In this document: piece after piece, positions 1 to 10,234 of the stretch
Position numbering within the stretch: position 1 is the stretch's first letter
Layout: every line of letters begins with the position of its first letter
Assembly (NCBI GenBank): GCA_029204225.1
Contig: CM055103.1
Span: 49,709,756-49,773,755 of the forward strand
Direction: 5' to 3'
Source of the DNA: Diphasiastrum complanatum
Lineage: Eukaryota > Streptophyta > Lycopodiopsida > Lycopodiales > Lycopodiaceae
DNA length: 64,000 bases
Translations under genes and position numbers: made by a program
Notes under the pieces: model-generated
Database searches by the model: none
What the model was told of the DNA's origin: nothing
What the model saw: the letters and a program-made list of their open reading frames with translations, nothing else

Positions 1-1449
1 ACAAGTAACTTTCTCTTTACCTACAGTAGCCTCACAGATCTTGATCACCTGTACAATGTCATTCGGAAGTGTTGATAGAACATTGCCTGGTCTATTGATA
101 GAAGTATAACTTTTTTGGTTTTGCAGCTCTTTAAACGAAATTGATCATTTATGATCCTTTGTATGCGTAGAGTAAGCTGTCATGTAGTTTGCATAGGCTC
201 TAATAATGCAAAAAGAATATATCAACTTTTTTCACAGATTAGGTAAGTTCAAAAAAGTTGAATTTTGCTGCAAAATGGTAAAGTCTTCCAATTCGTAGAA
301 AGACTTTGAAAGACAGAGCTGCTTTTGCAAGTTACGTCATATTCTAGGTAGTGAAGGTTAAAAATTATGCCTCTCACATCGAACTAGTTTGATAGTTAAC
401 ATGGCATCAACAGCATGCAGAAAAATGTCAACAGCTTTTTCACCAAAACATTGTTTATATTCCTTCTATTCAATTTTTTTAAAACTAAGCGCCACTCTAG
501 ACCTAGGAGTATTACAATGCTAGTTAAAGAATTGGGCATTTCACATTCATACATGCAAACTCTTGTACCAAGTCCACAAAGCAGACTTTAAAAGTTCAGA
601 TTTTGAAATATCAGATGCAACACCAAATTTCATCAGAGAGCAACTGCCACTGTCAAAAAAGCAGCTACTGTTCATATGGATTGAAGCTTTTCGAAATAAA
701 AATGGCATGGTTGTCAATGATGATGCATTAGCAAGATCCTTTTGAAAATGAATAAATCTGTCAACTTGCACATGTCTGCACTGAGACCGGCAACAAAATA
801 CTGAATCTGATGAAACGTAGGTTGAATACAAACTGTATGAACTGAATCTTCAGTTGGAGCCTTTTAGATACTCCTATAACAAAATTTTGCATGTCACGTA
901 AAATATCAATGTGGCAGTTTCAAAAATTTCATTTGCATTCATCTTCCATAGTGAATATTCATGAGAGTAGTAACAAAAAGATAGACTATGGCAACAGGCA
1001 GTGCAGTAGCTGATGTTGACCGAGGGAAAAAAACAGAGGTTAGGTTAATGATCTTACAATATAAATAATCACCAAAATTGATTGGTTGAGCTGCATCACA
1101 CATGACCAATTGCCTAAAAGACGTCCATACTCTGCATTATTGGTACCTCAATTCAATGTGCAGTGGCTGGTACCTCAATTCAATGTACAATGGCTGGTAC
1201 TTGCAATTCCTCTGTTGGGCTGATAGTACCAACTTAGAACGGCAAGTTACCCAAGTGCACTACTCCTGCCAATTGACGTGGATTAACATATGGTATGATC
1301 ATCAGAAATAACTGGGAAAGATTACCAACATGTAAGCAAGAACGAAATTCACCAGAGCCTTGCAAGTGTCTGCTAGTTTGAGATGTTTCAAATTCAACTC
1401 ATACATTCATTAAGGTACTTCATAGCAAATCTGTGCGGCCATTGCATTG

Positions 1450-1451
<2 letters not shown>
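1..1451. other. No gene recognised
   Basis: AT-rich sequence without a recognisable coding region. On the minus strand, positions 1 to about 100 hold a short open frame that includes NRPGNVLSTLPNDIVQ, followed by GTGATC, which could act as a splice donor. It might be the edge of an exon, but I cannot assign it to a family. The rest shows only short chance ORFs. Confidence 0.5.

Positions 1452-1511
<60 letters not shown>
1452..1511. repeat. (GA)30 microsatellite
   Basis: Uninterrupted AG/GA dinucleotide run of 60 bp between CATTGCC and TTTTAGC. Confidence 0.98.
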
Positions 1512-1515
<4 letters not shown>

Positions 1516-2243
1516 AGCTTGCTGCCATGACAAAGCATCATAAATGTGTACATTGTTGCCTGATCCCTTGCAACAACTTAGCTTCTGGGGATTCTAATTT
1601 TTAGATCATAATGCATCCAGTGCTACAAAGGACTCTAATGTGCACTCCTCACCCTGCCAACTTATCGCATACAATACGTATAAACTTGATATACATTGTG
1701 TGTACAATATGTACACAACTACAAAAATGTTGAGATAAATAAATACAAATCAAAGGATAAAACTTCGTTCATGGTTAACACATTAGCATATAGTAGCTCC
1801 TACTTATTATAAAACTTATACTGAAACAATATTGATCATAAAGAGACAGAACACTGCAAATGTAAAATATTAATTGGACATAGAGGATATTACATTGGTT
1901 GCAATCTCTGCGAGTATACATCGAATGTGACCTAAGCAATCTTTTGATTTAATACTAGTCTCAAACAATCAGGTACTAATAGTGAGGCTTTAAAGTCTAT
2001 TTAAATAATGTCAAGGGCCCCACGGGTTAAGGTTAGGGCTGTGCATACCCATGAAGCGCCACTGATGACCAGCAGGTGACCAATATTCAATTATGGATAT
2101 TGTATAATGAGCAAAGAGCCTAAGTGCCCAAACTACATGGTCTGATGTCAAAGAAATAACGTGGGAATCCAAGGACCTACAACTAATATTTCCTATTAAC
2201 TATCCCAAGGGCCCGATGCCCCCATTGTTGGTATATAATGAAG
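1512..2243. other. No gene recognised
   Basis: AT-rich, stop-dense sequence in all frames; no repeat structure or coding similarity recognised. Confidence 0.6.
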
Positions 2244-2375
2244 TTGCAAACAATGTTTCATGAGCGCGTTTCGTACGTCGTTTCATACGCGTTTTGAAAC
2301 GCGTTTGAAACGTCTTGTTCAGGTTCGAAACGGGAAATTTTTTTTAGGGTTTTTTTTTTTATGAATGTTTTTGAG

Positions 2376-2820
2376 GGTTTTTGGGGTTTACAGATGTCAT
2401 AGAAAGTCTAGTAACAATTAGAGACATCCAATTTCATGAGAATGCTCTAGAGAATGCAATTTCAAGAGGAGAAGCTGTGTATGATGACTATGGTCACTTT
2501 TCTCATACTGTCATGGATAGGTTATTAGCTTGCGGGAATCTGTTCATGCCCATTGCCAGTACATACTACAAAGCTTATGGCGCGGTTTTTGGGGTTTACA
2601 GATGTCATAGACAATCTAGTAACAAGTAGATACATCCAATTTCATGAGAATGCTCTAGAGAAATTAGAATGCAATTTCAAGAGGAGAAGCCGTGTATGGT
2701 GATTATGGTCACTTTCCTCCGTCAATTATTGAAATTATTGATACTATCATGGATAGGTTATTAGGTTGCGAGAATCTGTTCATGCCCATTGCCAGTACAT
2801 ACTACAAAGCTTATGACACA
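2376..2820 (+). repeat. Two direct repeats with a conserved open frame
   Basis: Unit 1 (2376-2583) and unit 2 (2584-2820) both begin GGTTTTTGGGGTTTACAGAT and both encode NLFMPIASTYYKAY. Unit 1 also reads DIQFHENALENAISRGEAVY. Unit 2 carries an extra stretch encoding PSIIEIIDTIMDR, which is also in the third copy near 46.9 kb. The same peptide in three copies suggests captured coding sequence, but I cannot name the parent gene. Confidence 0.6.
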
Positions 2821-2860
2821 GTTTCAGAAAAAAGAATTAGTTTTTTTTTTTTTTCTCGGT

Positions 2861-2940
2861 CGTTTCGAACACTGAAACGGCGTTTCGAAACGGGGTCGTT
2901 TCGTTCGTCCCGTTTCGAACGTGTTTCAGCATTCGAAACG
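2861..2940. repeat. GTTTCGAAAC-type hairpin tract
   Basis: Left arm 2861-2894 pairs with right arm 2909-2940 over about 32 bp with a few mismatches; the loop is about 14 nt. It is built almost entirely from the words CGTTTCGAA and TTCGAAACG, and a run of T lies just upstream. It is the right terminal region of the TIR element at 2244-2965. Confidence 0.8.
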
Positions 2941-2965
2941 CGTTTCGAGGAAACACTTGTTGCAA

Positions 2966-3748
2966 AATGAAAGTGGTGATGTCGTATAATGAAAAATATC
3001 CATGCCGCAACATAAAGAAAAACCTAAAATGCACATACTAAAAAATAAGCTGAATAAATTTTAATCTCCAAGCATTAGCTGAAAAATGACTGAAAACCTA
3101 CATATAGATTGTGGATCACATTCTTGTATGAGTGGACATGAATGTCAAACAAAAGCATCAACACAATTGGTAAAGCTAAAGCATGCCGTAATACCTCTGC
3201 CAAACCGAAAGACAGACCACATTAATCTTATAGCCCAGCTGACCACATGAATGAAATCAGAGACAGCACAAGAAACGTAAGAAAACTCCAATAAATTATA
3301 TAGACCTTGAATGACAAATAATGGCAGTAATAGATGACTCAGAACACATGGACAGATCCCAAGCCAGCCATATAAAACATTTATGCCAAAACAAAAATAG
3401 AAGTAATTGTAGACACCCCAAACTATAGTAATAGAGCTAAAGCAAGTAATAGAACAAACCTATGATGTAGACGTAGCCTTTAATAGTTCAACTTACAAGA
3501 GAAGCGCCGAATGCAAAACAGGATAACATGAAATAAACTTTTCATTGAAATTGTAGAATGATCGCTAGTAGTAGCCTAGAGATAAAGGCAAAAGTATAAT
3601 TAGTCCAGTAGAGCTGCTATATATGTTTAAAATGACCATTAGAAAAGCATGTAAGGATACACAAACATGGTAGCAATCAAGAAACACAAGAAAGTGAAAA
3701 CAAAGAAACCAGTGGCATAACTAATATCTATATATTATAGTTGTTGTC
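2966..3748. other. No gene recognised
   Basis: AT-rich sequence; no coding region, LTR or repeat unit recognised. Confidence 0.6.
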
Positions 3749-3754
3749 CACGTT

Positions 3755-3796
3755 TTGGAACATGTCCCGGAACACGTTCCGGGATTGTCCCGAAAT
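3755..3796. repeat. GGAAC/GTTCC hairpin tract
   Basis: CCCGGAACACGTTCCGGG (3766-3783) is a near-perfect palindrome, flanked by GGAACATGTCCC and TGTCCCGAAAT. A 13-T run follows. It belongs to the same structural class as the other hairpin tracts in the window, but uses its own word. Confidence 0.75.
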
Positions 3797-3812
3797 GTAA
3801 GTTTTTTTTTTT

Positions 3813-4438
3813 TGATATTGGTGTCAAACAAACTGGTCTTCTGATGATGCGTTGATTCATTGATTTAGGGTTTAGGGTCTGTGCTCATCACACTGTCATG
3901 ACTGTGATGTCGAGGCCTTTTGGCAAAATGTCAAAGTTGTGGATATCTAGACCCGAAATGCCCTATGCATCATATCTTGCTAATGTACTATTAAACATCA
4001 TTGTCATTACACGTTTGTGAGATGGTTTTGAGTGCAAGGATTTTTTTCATTGGATCAGCTTGGCTTTGAGAATAGGATATGTAGATCAGATATCAAGAGC
4101 ATCAGTCAAGCAATGTGATTCCATACATACACATTGATATGCATACGCTCAGATTTTGCTTCATTAAAGTCTAGGACTCCCAGAGTACTTTTGAGCTAAT
4201 TGACGTCCCATAGAAAGAATCAACCAAACCCAAGGCCATTCATAGCATCTAAAAATTTGGCATAAGCTCTTTGGTAGTCACCCTCTTGAAAACCTACCTC
4301 CATTTAAGAGAATGGTCATACATTTTTTCCATGTCTACAAACCACATTTTTTGGAATCAAACCTGTAAAACAAATCGAAAAACTCCTTATATATGTTCGA
4401 CATATATAAAGGCATCTCTCTCTCCCTCGCTCTCTCTT
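3813..4438. other. No gene recognised
   Basis: No coding similarity or repeat structure seen. Confidence 0.6.
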
Positions 4439-4455
4439 CACACACACACACACAC

Positions 4456-4499
<44 letters not shown>
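4439..4499. repeat. CA/TA compound microsatellite
   Basis: A (CA)n run passes through CATATACATA into a (TA)n run. A CT-rich stretch precedes it. Confidence 0.95.
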
Positions 4500-4529
4500 C
4501 ATATGTATAATCTAAGAACTAAAACCAGA

Positions 4530-4551
4530 ACGTACGGAACCAGTTCCGTAC
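4530..4551. repeat. TACGGAAC/GTTCCGTA hairpin
   Basis: TACGGAAC (4533-4540), a 2-nt loop, then GTTCCGTA (4543-4550) form a perfect 8-bp stem. Further GTTCCG words follow at 4559-4566. Element A1 starts about 260 bp downstream. Confidence 0.7.
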
Positions 4552-4811
4552 CAATTTCGTTCCGTTTTGTAAAAATAACAAACTTGCTCAAAAGTACCCT
4601 CTGTAGTTAAAAATCGCAAAAAACATTGTATAGGGCCTCCAAAAATAGACCCTAAACTCAAAGAAAAAGGCTTGAAGGTCCATTTTTTGGGATTTTAGGC
4701 CATTTTTGGGACATTCAGACCATTTTCTTGGGGATATTGGCCATTTTTTTTTGTGGCCCCAGACTATGTTGACTAGCCCAATATTGTTTTTGGCCATTTT
4801 TGTACGGCACT

Positions 4812-5169
4812 TGTTACGAGCACGTAACCAATGCCGAACCCTAGAGAACACAGGAGGTCAGATACCACAGTCAAGGTCGTGTCCAGCGTACACGACCAAC
4901 AGGGCAAGGCAGTGTGAGTAGTGTGCTCCGGCACGGTCCATAGCCATGGCGGGCCCAACACAGCCTAGGGACCCTATCAGCAGCATAGGGCCCCACGTTG
5001 GGTCCCGACGTGCAGTCGGCCACGTCAGTGCTACGTGGTCGACACTTGGCAGTATGCATGCTACCAGTCCTCACACTAGGCTAGGAGGGGCTTGCTCCAT
5101 ATCAGGGAGTAGGCAAGGTTGGGTGGATTAGTTAGTGTTTGCCCTACTGTGGTGTTAGGATCTATTACA
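4812..5169 (+). repeat. 5' LTR of element A1
   Basis: Starts TGTTACGAGCACGTAAC and ends GGATCTATTACA. It differs from the 3' LTR at scattered sites but has the same length. Confidence 0.93.
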
Positions 5170-5170
5170 C

Positions 5171-5183
5171 TGGTATCAGAGCC
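5171..5183 (+). promoter_or_regulatory. Primer-binding site (tRNA-iMet type)
   Basis: TGGTATCAGAGCC directly follows the 5' LTR. It is the usual complement to the 3' end of initiator methionine tRNA in plant LTR elements. Confidence 0.9.
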
Positions 5184-5860
5184 ATCTCCTTCTTTGGGAG
5201 TTTAGTTTCAGTAGTAGAGAAATCTATCAGAGTGTAGGAAAGAATTCTCTAACTTTCAGAAAAGAGTAGAGGAGGTAACAGCCATCCATCGCTGCCTTTG
5301 CAGTAGAACTACTCGTTTTTTTTTAAGAGTCTGAGTCAGACTTCAAGTATAGATCCATCGTTGTACTTGCAACATTAAATCCTTTGTTTACAGGCAGATT
5401 TTAGAGGTAAAACTAAAGGGAAGTCCAGCGCTGACCAGATATCCACAATTTGCAGATTCATCCTTGGATTTTCAGAACTTTTTGGGGAGGATTTTCTTGC
5501 CAAATTTACCAGATTCATCAGTGAGGGGTTTCCCTTATTGCAGATCAGAATTTCTCAGGAATTTTGGGGCCCAACTTCAAATCTGTTGGAGTCACAGTTC
5601 TGTGGAGCAAACAGCGAGGGTCCTCCAGGATAGAAATCGCTGCAAATCTGATTTTTGAAGGCAGATTGATTGCTACTGAGATAGCGAGGGTAGTCAGTAG
5701 CCAAACCAGATTTTGGCTCACAGATTCAAGCCAGAAATTCGATTTTTCAGAGCAGCAGACTAACATCTCTGACAGCGAGGGTAGCTGGTGGTTCAAGCCT
5801 GATTTTTGTTGTACTTTCCAGATTACGTTCACCTGACTACAGGCAGTTTAAGAAGACGGA

Positions 5861-6445
5861 TTGGACAGTTGCAAAAGAACTGAGGGGGTGCCTTGCTTTT
5901 CTCTCTGGAAGTACAGTCCTAAGAAAGAGCTAATATATTATCTTGGGAAAGGCCAAATTCAGACCAGTAGTTTGCCATGGGCCTCACTAGTCCTTTTGGT
6001 GAAAAAGAAAGAGGGGTCTATGCGTCTTTGCGTAGATTACAGACCCCTCAATAAAGTCACAATCAAGAATAAATACCCAATGCCTCGGGCAGACGAGTTG
6101 TTTGATCAACTCGACGAGGCTAAATTTTTCAGTAAAATAGACCTCAGATCGGGATATCATCAAGTCCGTATAGAGTCGAAAGATGTCCCGAAAACAGCTT
6201 TTAGCACTTGTCATGGTCATTATGAGTTTAAGGTGATGCCATTTGGGCTCACAAATGCTCCAGCTACTTTTATGACCTTGATGAATAGTGTCCTCAGACC
6301 ATACTTAGGTAAGTTTGTAGTCGTATTTTTAGATGACATCCTCGTCTGCAGTAAAACGAGAAAGGAACATCTTAAACACCTCATAAAGGTGTTTCGACTG
6401 CTTAGAAAGCATAAGCTTTATGCTAAGAAACCTAAGTGTGAATAG
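5861..6445 (+). pseudogene. Ty3/gypsy reverse transcriptase fragment (A1)
   Basis: The similarity to gypsy RT begins near 5960 ([19 protein letters not shown]). It continues through [35 protein letters not shown] and [13 protein letters not shown] to the catalytic box VVFLDDILV (YxDD variant FLDD). It stops at AKKPKCE, where the native enzyme goes on to the thumb and RNase H. Upstream codons 5861-5950 are not RT-like. With no gag, PR or IN around it, it cannot support its own mobility. Confidence 0.9.
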
Positions 6446-7355
6446 AAACGTAACAAGCTTAGTCACTCAAACTTAAGAAAACTGGAATCCCAACCAACCC
6501 GAAAGCCAACTCAGAATCCGTCCCCAAAAGGTAACCAAAGGCAAAGACAAGCCACACATGAATCCCAAGGCATAGTGGTCGCCAAACTGACCAAATGGCA
6601 TAGCGGCGAGCCACACGTCGGTGATGTGGACCCTTAGGCACCAGTGACACAAAAAGGTTGTAGTAAGGGTCCTTCCACTTGGACCAGTCTCGGAGGCGAA
6701 ACCGAAATGGTAATCATCCCCAAGGATCAACTTTATTAAATTTGGAAGAGGTTACATTCATACATAGACTGACTGGTCTCGGGGTCACCAACACATGTTG
6801 GGCATTGTGTTTGGCTCGCGTTGGTAGAGGGAGCTGAGACCTGGCGACTGGATTCCTGGCGCTGGTTGAGCTGCTCAAGTTTTTGTCTGCGCCAGACTCC
6901 TCCTATAGTTCTGGTGTGATTCAGCGCGCCCCCTCTGTCCTGGAATATAGTGCTTTCTAGTGAAGCATGCTTTTCTGGACTTAGTTTTTATTTTGCTGAT
7001 TAAGCCTGCCACGCGTGGCAGTGTGGCAAGCCTAGCAGACTCAGTCTGGCTCCTGGACATGGGTCCCGGGAGCCGTCCCGGTGGCAGAATCAACTTGGTT
7101 CCTGACTAGGCCATGACTCAAGCTCCAGAGCTAGCTCATGACTTGTGACTACTTGACTGGCTCACCACAGGTTGGAGGCTCAGTCCTTGACTTTCTAACT
7201 TGCTCTGGGACCATAGGGAGCGTCACCCCTTAGAGTCTTACAAGGCACATTGGGTGCACCCGAGTCAGCTTTACAACAGAAAGAGGCAACGTCCTTCACA
7301 AGGTTTTTCCAGACTTTGTCTTAGAGGACCAAGACGGTTCTTAAAGGGGAGGGAG
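6446..7355. other. Remainder of A1 interior, no gene
   Basis: Frames are broken and no pol domain is recognisable. The last part (about 7200-7350) has a frame ending near SLCLRGPRRFLKGRE just before the purine tract, which may be the tail of the original polyprotein. The 6450-7100 stretch may itself be a foreign insertion. Confidence 0.5.
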
Positions 7356-7713
7356 TGTTACGAGCACGTAACGAGTGCGGAATCCTAGAGAACATAAGAG
7401 GTCAGATACCACAGTCAAGGTCGTGTCCAACGTACACGACCAACAGGGCAGGACAGTGTGAGTAGTGTGCTCCGGCACGGTCCATAACCATGGTGGGCCT
7501 AACACAGCCTAGGGACCCTGTCAGCAGGATAGGGCCCCACGTTGGGTCCCGACGTGCAGTCGACCACGTCAGTGCCACGTGGTCGACACTTGGCAGTATG
7601 CATGCTACCAGTCCTCACACTGGGCTAGGAGGGGCTTGCTCCATATCAGGGAGTAGGCAAGGTTGGGTGGATCAGTTAGTGTTTGCCCTACTGTGGTGTT
7701 AGGATCTACTACA
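7356..7713 (+). repeat. 3' LTR of element A1
   Basis: A 358-bp match to the 5' LTR, ending GGATCTACTACA. It is preceded by the polypurine tract AAAGGGGAGGGA (7343-7354). Confidence 0.93.
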
Positions 7714-7775
7714 GCACCCACGACACGTGTGAAATGAATTTTTTGATTAAAAAAAGTCCCCAAAAAACATAATAA

Positions 7776-7836
7776 GCGTGGTACGGCACCTTGTACAATA
7801 CACGCACGCCCATGGCACATGTGCCATGGGGAACTA

Positions 7837-7888
<52 letters not shown>

Positions 7889-7960
7889 TAGTGCCCCATG
7901 GTACCGCCATTATGGTGCCGCCCTGAAAAACGTGGTACAAGGACGGCACCAATATATAGT
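7776..7960. repeat. Large cruciform tract with (AT)24 core
   Basis: A perfect 20-bp palindrome occupies 7810-7829. Overlapping it, CCATGGGG..CTATG (7824-7838) pairs with CATAG..CCCCATGG (7887-7901) around a self-complementary (AT)24 run (7839-7886), giving a palindrome of about 78 bp. Outer GGTACGGCACC / GGACGGCACC words extend the symmetry. Element A1 inserted just left of it, next to a TACGGCAC word of the same tract. Confidence 0.85.
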
Positions 7961-8302
7961 ATTTTTTATTATTATTTTTTCTAATAAAAAGTGCTTTAGG
8001 GTATAAAAAAAAGCCAAAAAAATGCAAAAGAAAGGGTAAAGTACAAGGGGCAGGTACAGCAGCACATGGGCATAGTGGGGGAACAGACCATGGGGCCAAT
8101 GGGAGAGCAACACGTGGAGGCAAGTATAGCAGCGCATCGCAGGATCATTTAGCAGCTGCACATGGGCAAACAACTTGTGCGGATAAATAGGCAGTGTGAG
8201 TGCCATTGTGAGGCACATTTTGAGAGGTATTTTCAAAGGCTGTGATAGAGCCTGTGTGAGCCTGTTGGAGAGCCAGGATGCTGTGAGAGAAAGTTGATCG
8301 AG
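7961..8302. other. No gene recognised
   Basis: Starts AT-rich, then moderately GC-rich. No LTR, TIR or coding similarity recognised. Confidence 0.5.
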
Positions 8303-8733
8303 ATGGCAGAGCGCATACCACCTGACGTGAGCATTTGCCCTGTATCCGTTCGCATGCAATTTAGGCTTGTTTTGTGTTTGTCATAGTTTATTTCCATCGT
8401 GGTATATAGCTTGACGAGTTGCTTTGTGTGCAGACGACAAAGCTAAGAGAAGATGTCCGAAGGCACAACGTAAGGCATCGGAAGCAGCAAGCAGACTTTG
8501 AAGAGAGGCAGCGAAAGATTCGGCAGAGACCCCCGAGCTGCAGCCCCCTACCCCTGTTGGCAAGGGCGAGGAAACACAGCGGATTGGAATTAACTTCACT
8601 GCACAACAATTGGCCATGGTCATGGAAAGGGTGCGAATTCGTCAGGCTAACCAGGAGGCAGAGCGACAGAATAATGCACCTGACCGGGACGAGGAGTCTG
8701 TGGGCTCTTCGTAGGAATGCTAAGACTAGATAA
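8303..8733 (+). other. Possible two-exon ORF, unknown product
   Basis: ATG at 8303 opens MAERIPPD, ending at a consensus-like donor (GTGAGC, 8327). An acceptor CAG ends at 8433, and the frame then continues as TTKLREDVRRHNVRHRKQQ to a stop at about 8733. In-phase joining would give roughly 107 residues, strongly charged and perhaps helical. In another frame, 8560-8715 reads as an Arg/Glu/Gln-rich peptide (QLAMVMERVRIRQANQEAER), so the locus may be a frameshifted remnant. I do not recognise the product. It lies just upstream of the element B LTR and may be part of an older mobile element. Confidence 0.25.
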
Positions 8734-8737
8734 GGTC

Positions 8738-8840
8738 CAACCGTATGTGGCGGACTGTTTCTATGTAATTTCCGGCAGTAAATGAGGCGGCATATTGTTA
8801 GACAGTAGTTTAAAAACATACCCAACCGTATGTGGCGGGA
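8738..8840. repeat. Direct repeat CCAACCGTATGTGGCGG
   Basis: The 17-bp word occurs at about 8738 and again at about 8822, some 84 bp apart, just before the element B LTR. Function unknown. Confidence 0.7.
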
Positions 8841-8865
8841 TACGTAATGTTTTTGGGAGACCCAT

Positions 8866-9306
8866 TGTTAGGGACCCAACTCCCTTGGGTCCCAAACCCA
8901 GACTTGAGACCAACTGGGCCTGTAGACTTGACCGGTGACTCGTGAACCTGCATGGTTGCCACGTGTCATGATCCAGGAGTGCACGTGGCTTGGAGTCTCT
9001 CTCCTTGGAGGTATACAAGGGGAGGAGGACTCATTTGCCATCCATTCTATCTACCTAGGAGGAGGTGGATGGAGAGCGTGTGCACGGCCAGGATGTATTG
9101 CTAGCGTGAGGCAGGAGATGGCTGAGAGCCTAGGTGGTGGTATGGGACGCCGTCTGGGTTGGAGGTCGGATCCAGCTTGATACGGTCACAGGCCAGGGCA
9201 CGGTGGGTGGACCCGGATTAGGTCCTATGGCGGGGTGGAACGTGAATCGTTCGGTCTCTTTTGGTTAACCGGCACCTGGAGGTTTGCAGTAAGTAAGTTT
9301 GTAACA
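8866..9306 (+). repeat. 5' LTR of element B
   Basis: TGTTAGGGACCC...GTTTGTAACA has canonical TG...CA ends and is followed after 2 bp by TGGTATCAGAGCC. No partner LTR is in the window. Confidence 0.85.
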
Positions 9307-9308
9307 TA

Positions 9309-9321
9309 TGGTATCAGAGCC
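9309..9321 (+). promoter_or_regulatory. Primer-binding site of element B
   Basis: TGGTATCAGAGCC, tRNA-iMet type, 2 bp after the LTR end. Confidence 0.88.
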
Positions 9322-10234
9322 ACTGCATACTGAAAGCAGGTGCGTTGATCCGTAGTTGATTTCTTGAAATTTACGACGCTTCTGACAGGATTCAAAATGG
9401 TTTTAAAATGTATTTTTTATGCACCCCTTGGTGTTTTGTCCTTAGCTGTTTTTGGGCTTTTTTGAAAGGAAATTTCAAAAAAAAAGAAACAAAGATAGTA
9501 AGGCCCCTGATACGCTGCCACGTGGCATTGTCCAGTCCCGGACAGGTGGCAAAAGAGAGCGAACCTTGTTTCCGCTCAGATCCGAAGCACAGGGTTGATC
9601 TTTCAGGGGGCCCCCAGCGTGAGAAAAACTAGTTGATCGTTGTTTATCCAGAGGGGGTCTCTTGCCTTCACGGAAATGTAAAATTTGTAATAAATGAACC
9701 TTCAAATCGCTGTTCAGGGGCGGACAGTGTCTTCCAGATTGTGTAGACATTTCCGCTGGGCCAGTAGTGAGCGGACAGCAGTTCTGCGAGCCTCAATCTT
9801 TTTTAATTTAAAAAAAAAATGTAAGCCCCCTGTTGCGATGAACTGCAACGATGTTGATAGGGGTCTGAAAACTAGCGATGAAGGCCTGAAGGCCAGTGTA
9901 ACGCCTGGAAGGGGTGAGGTGGCATCTATTTGCCACGTGGGATGGAAACTAACCAATCCCTTGGTTGTGTTTAAGCTTAGTGGCAAAGGAAAGCCAGATG
10001 GTAAGCAAGCATGGAGAGGGAGGCATACCTCTCCTATGCAAGAGTTTTTTTGGGAAGAAGAGATTGAGGTGGTGCATCCTTCTGCTTGCTCTCTCTTATT
10101 CCTCTTGGCAGCCATGGACAATACCATTTGGTTTGTAAAGAGACAGCAAGAGTAGTTTGTATTTACCTTCCTTGAGTAGCTTTTGATTCTCTTCTATCTT
10201 CTCTTCTTAATTCACCTCTCTTCTCTCTGTAAAA
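9322..10234 (+). other. Untranslated leader of element B
   Basis: No conserved coding motif between the primer-binding site and the gag start. It ends in a CT-rich stretch (about 10180-10230) directly before the ATG. Confidence 0.6.

Larger units (their letters stand above)
2244..2965. mobile_element. TIR element with hairpin ends and duplicated cargo
   Basis: The left end TTGCAAACAATGTTTC (2244-2259) matches the reverse complement of the right end, TTGCAACAAGTGTTTC (2950-2965), with one indel each way. The flanks AATGAAG (left) and AATGAAAG (right) look like a 7-8 bp target-site duplication, which fits a hAT-like element; this class call is inference. Next to each terminus is a tract of GTTTCGAAAC-like words, bordered by poly-T. 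The interior is two direct repeats (2376-2583 and 2584-2820). No transposase is present, so it would be non-autonomous. A truncated relative lies at 46867-47116. Confidence 0.65.
4812..7713 (+). mobile_element. Ty3/gypsy element A1, internally deleted
   Basis: Two 358-bp LTRs (4812-5169 and 7356-7713), both TGTTACGAGC...TACA, enclose only about 2.2 kb. The primer-binding site TGGTATCAGAGCC lies 1 bp after the first LTR, and a purine tract (AAAGGGGAGGGA) lies just before the second. The flanks GCAC(T) and GCAC(C) are consistent with a 4-5 bp target duplication. Gag, protease, RNase H and integrase are gone; only part of RT remains (5960-6445). It belongs to the same family as A2 at 33598-39129, judging from the LTR and RT sequences. 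Confidence 0.92.

Noticed and set aside
1-100. Possible exon with NRPGNVLSTLPNDIVQ on the minus strand
   Set aside because: Has a plausible donor but the protein could not be assigned and the acceptor is unclear; noted in the region entry only.
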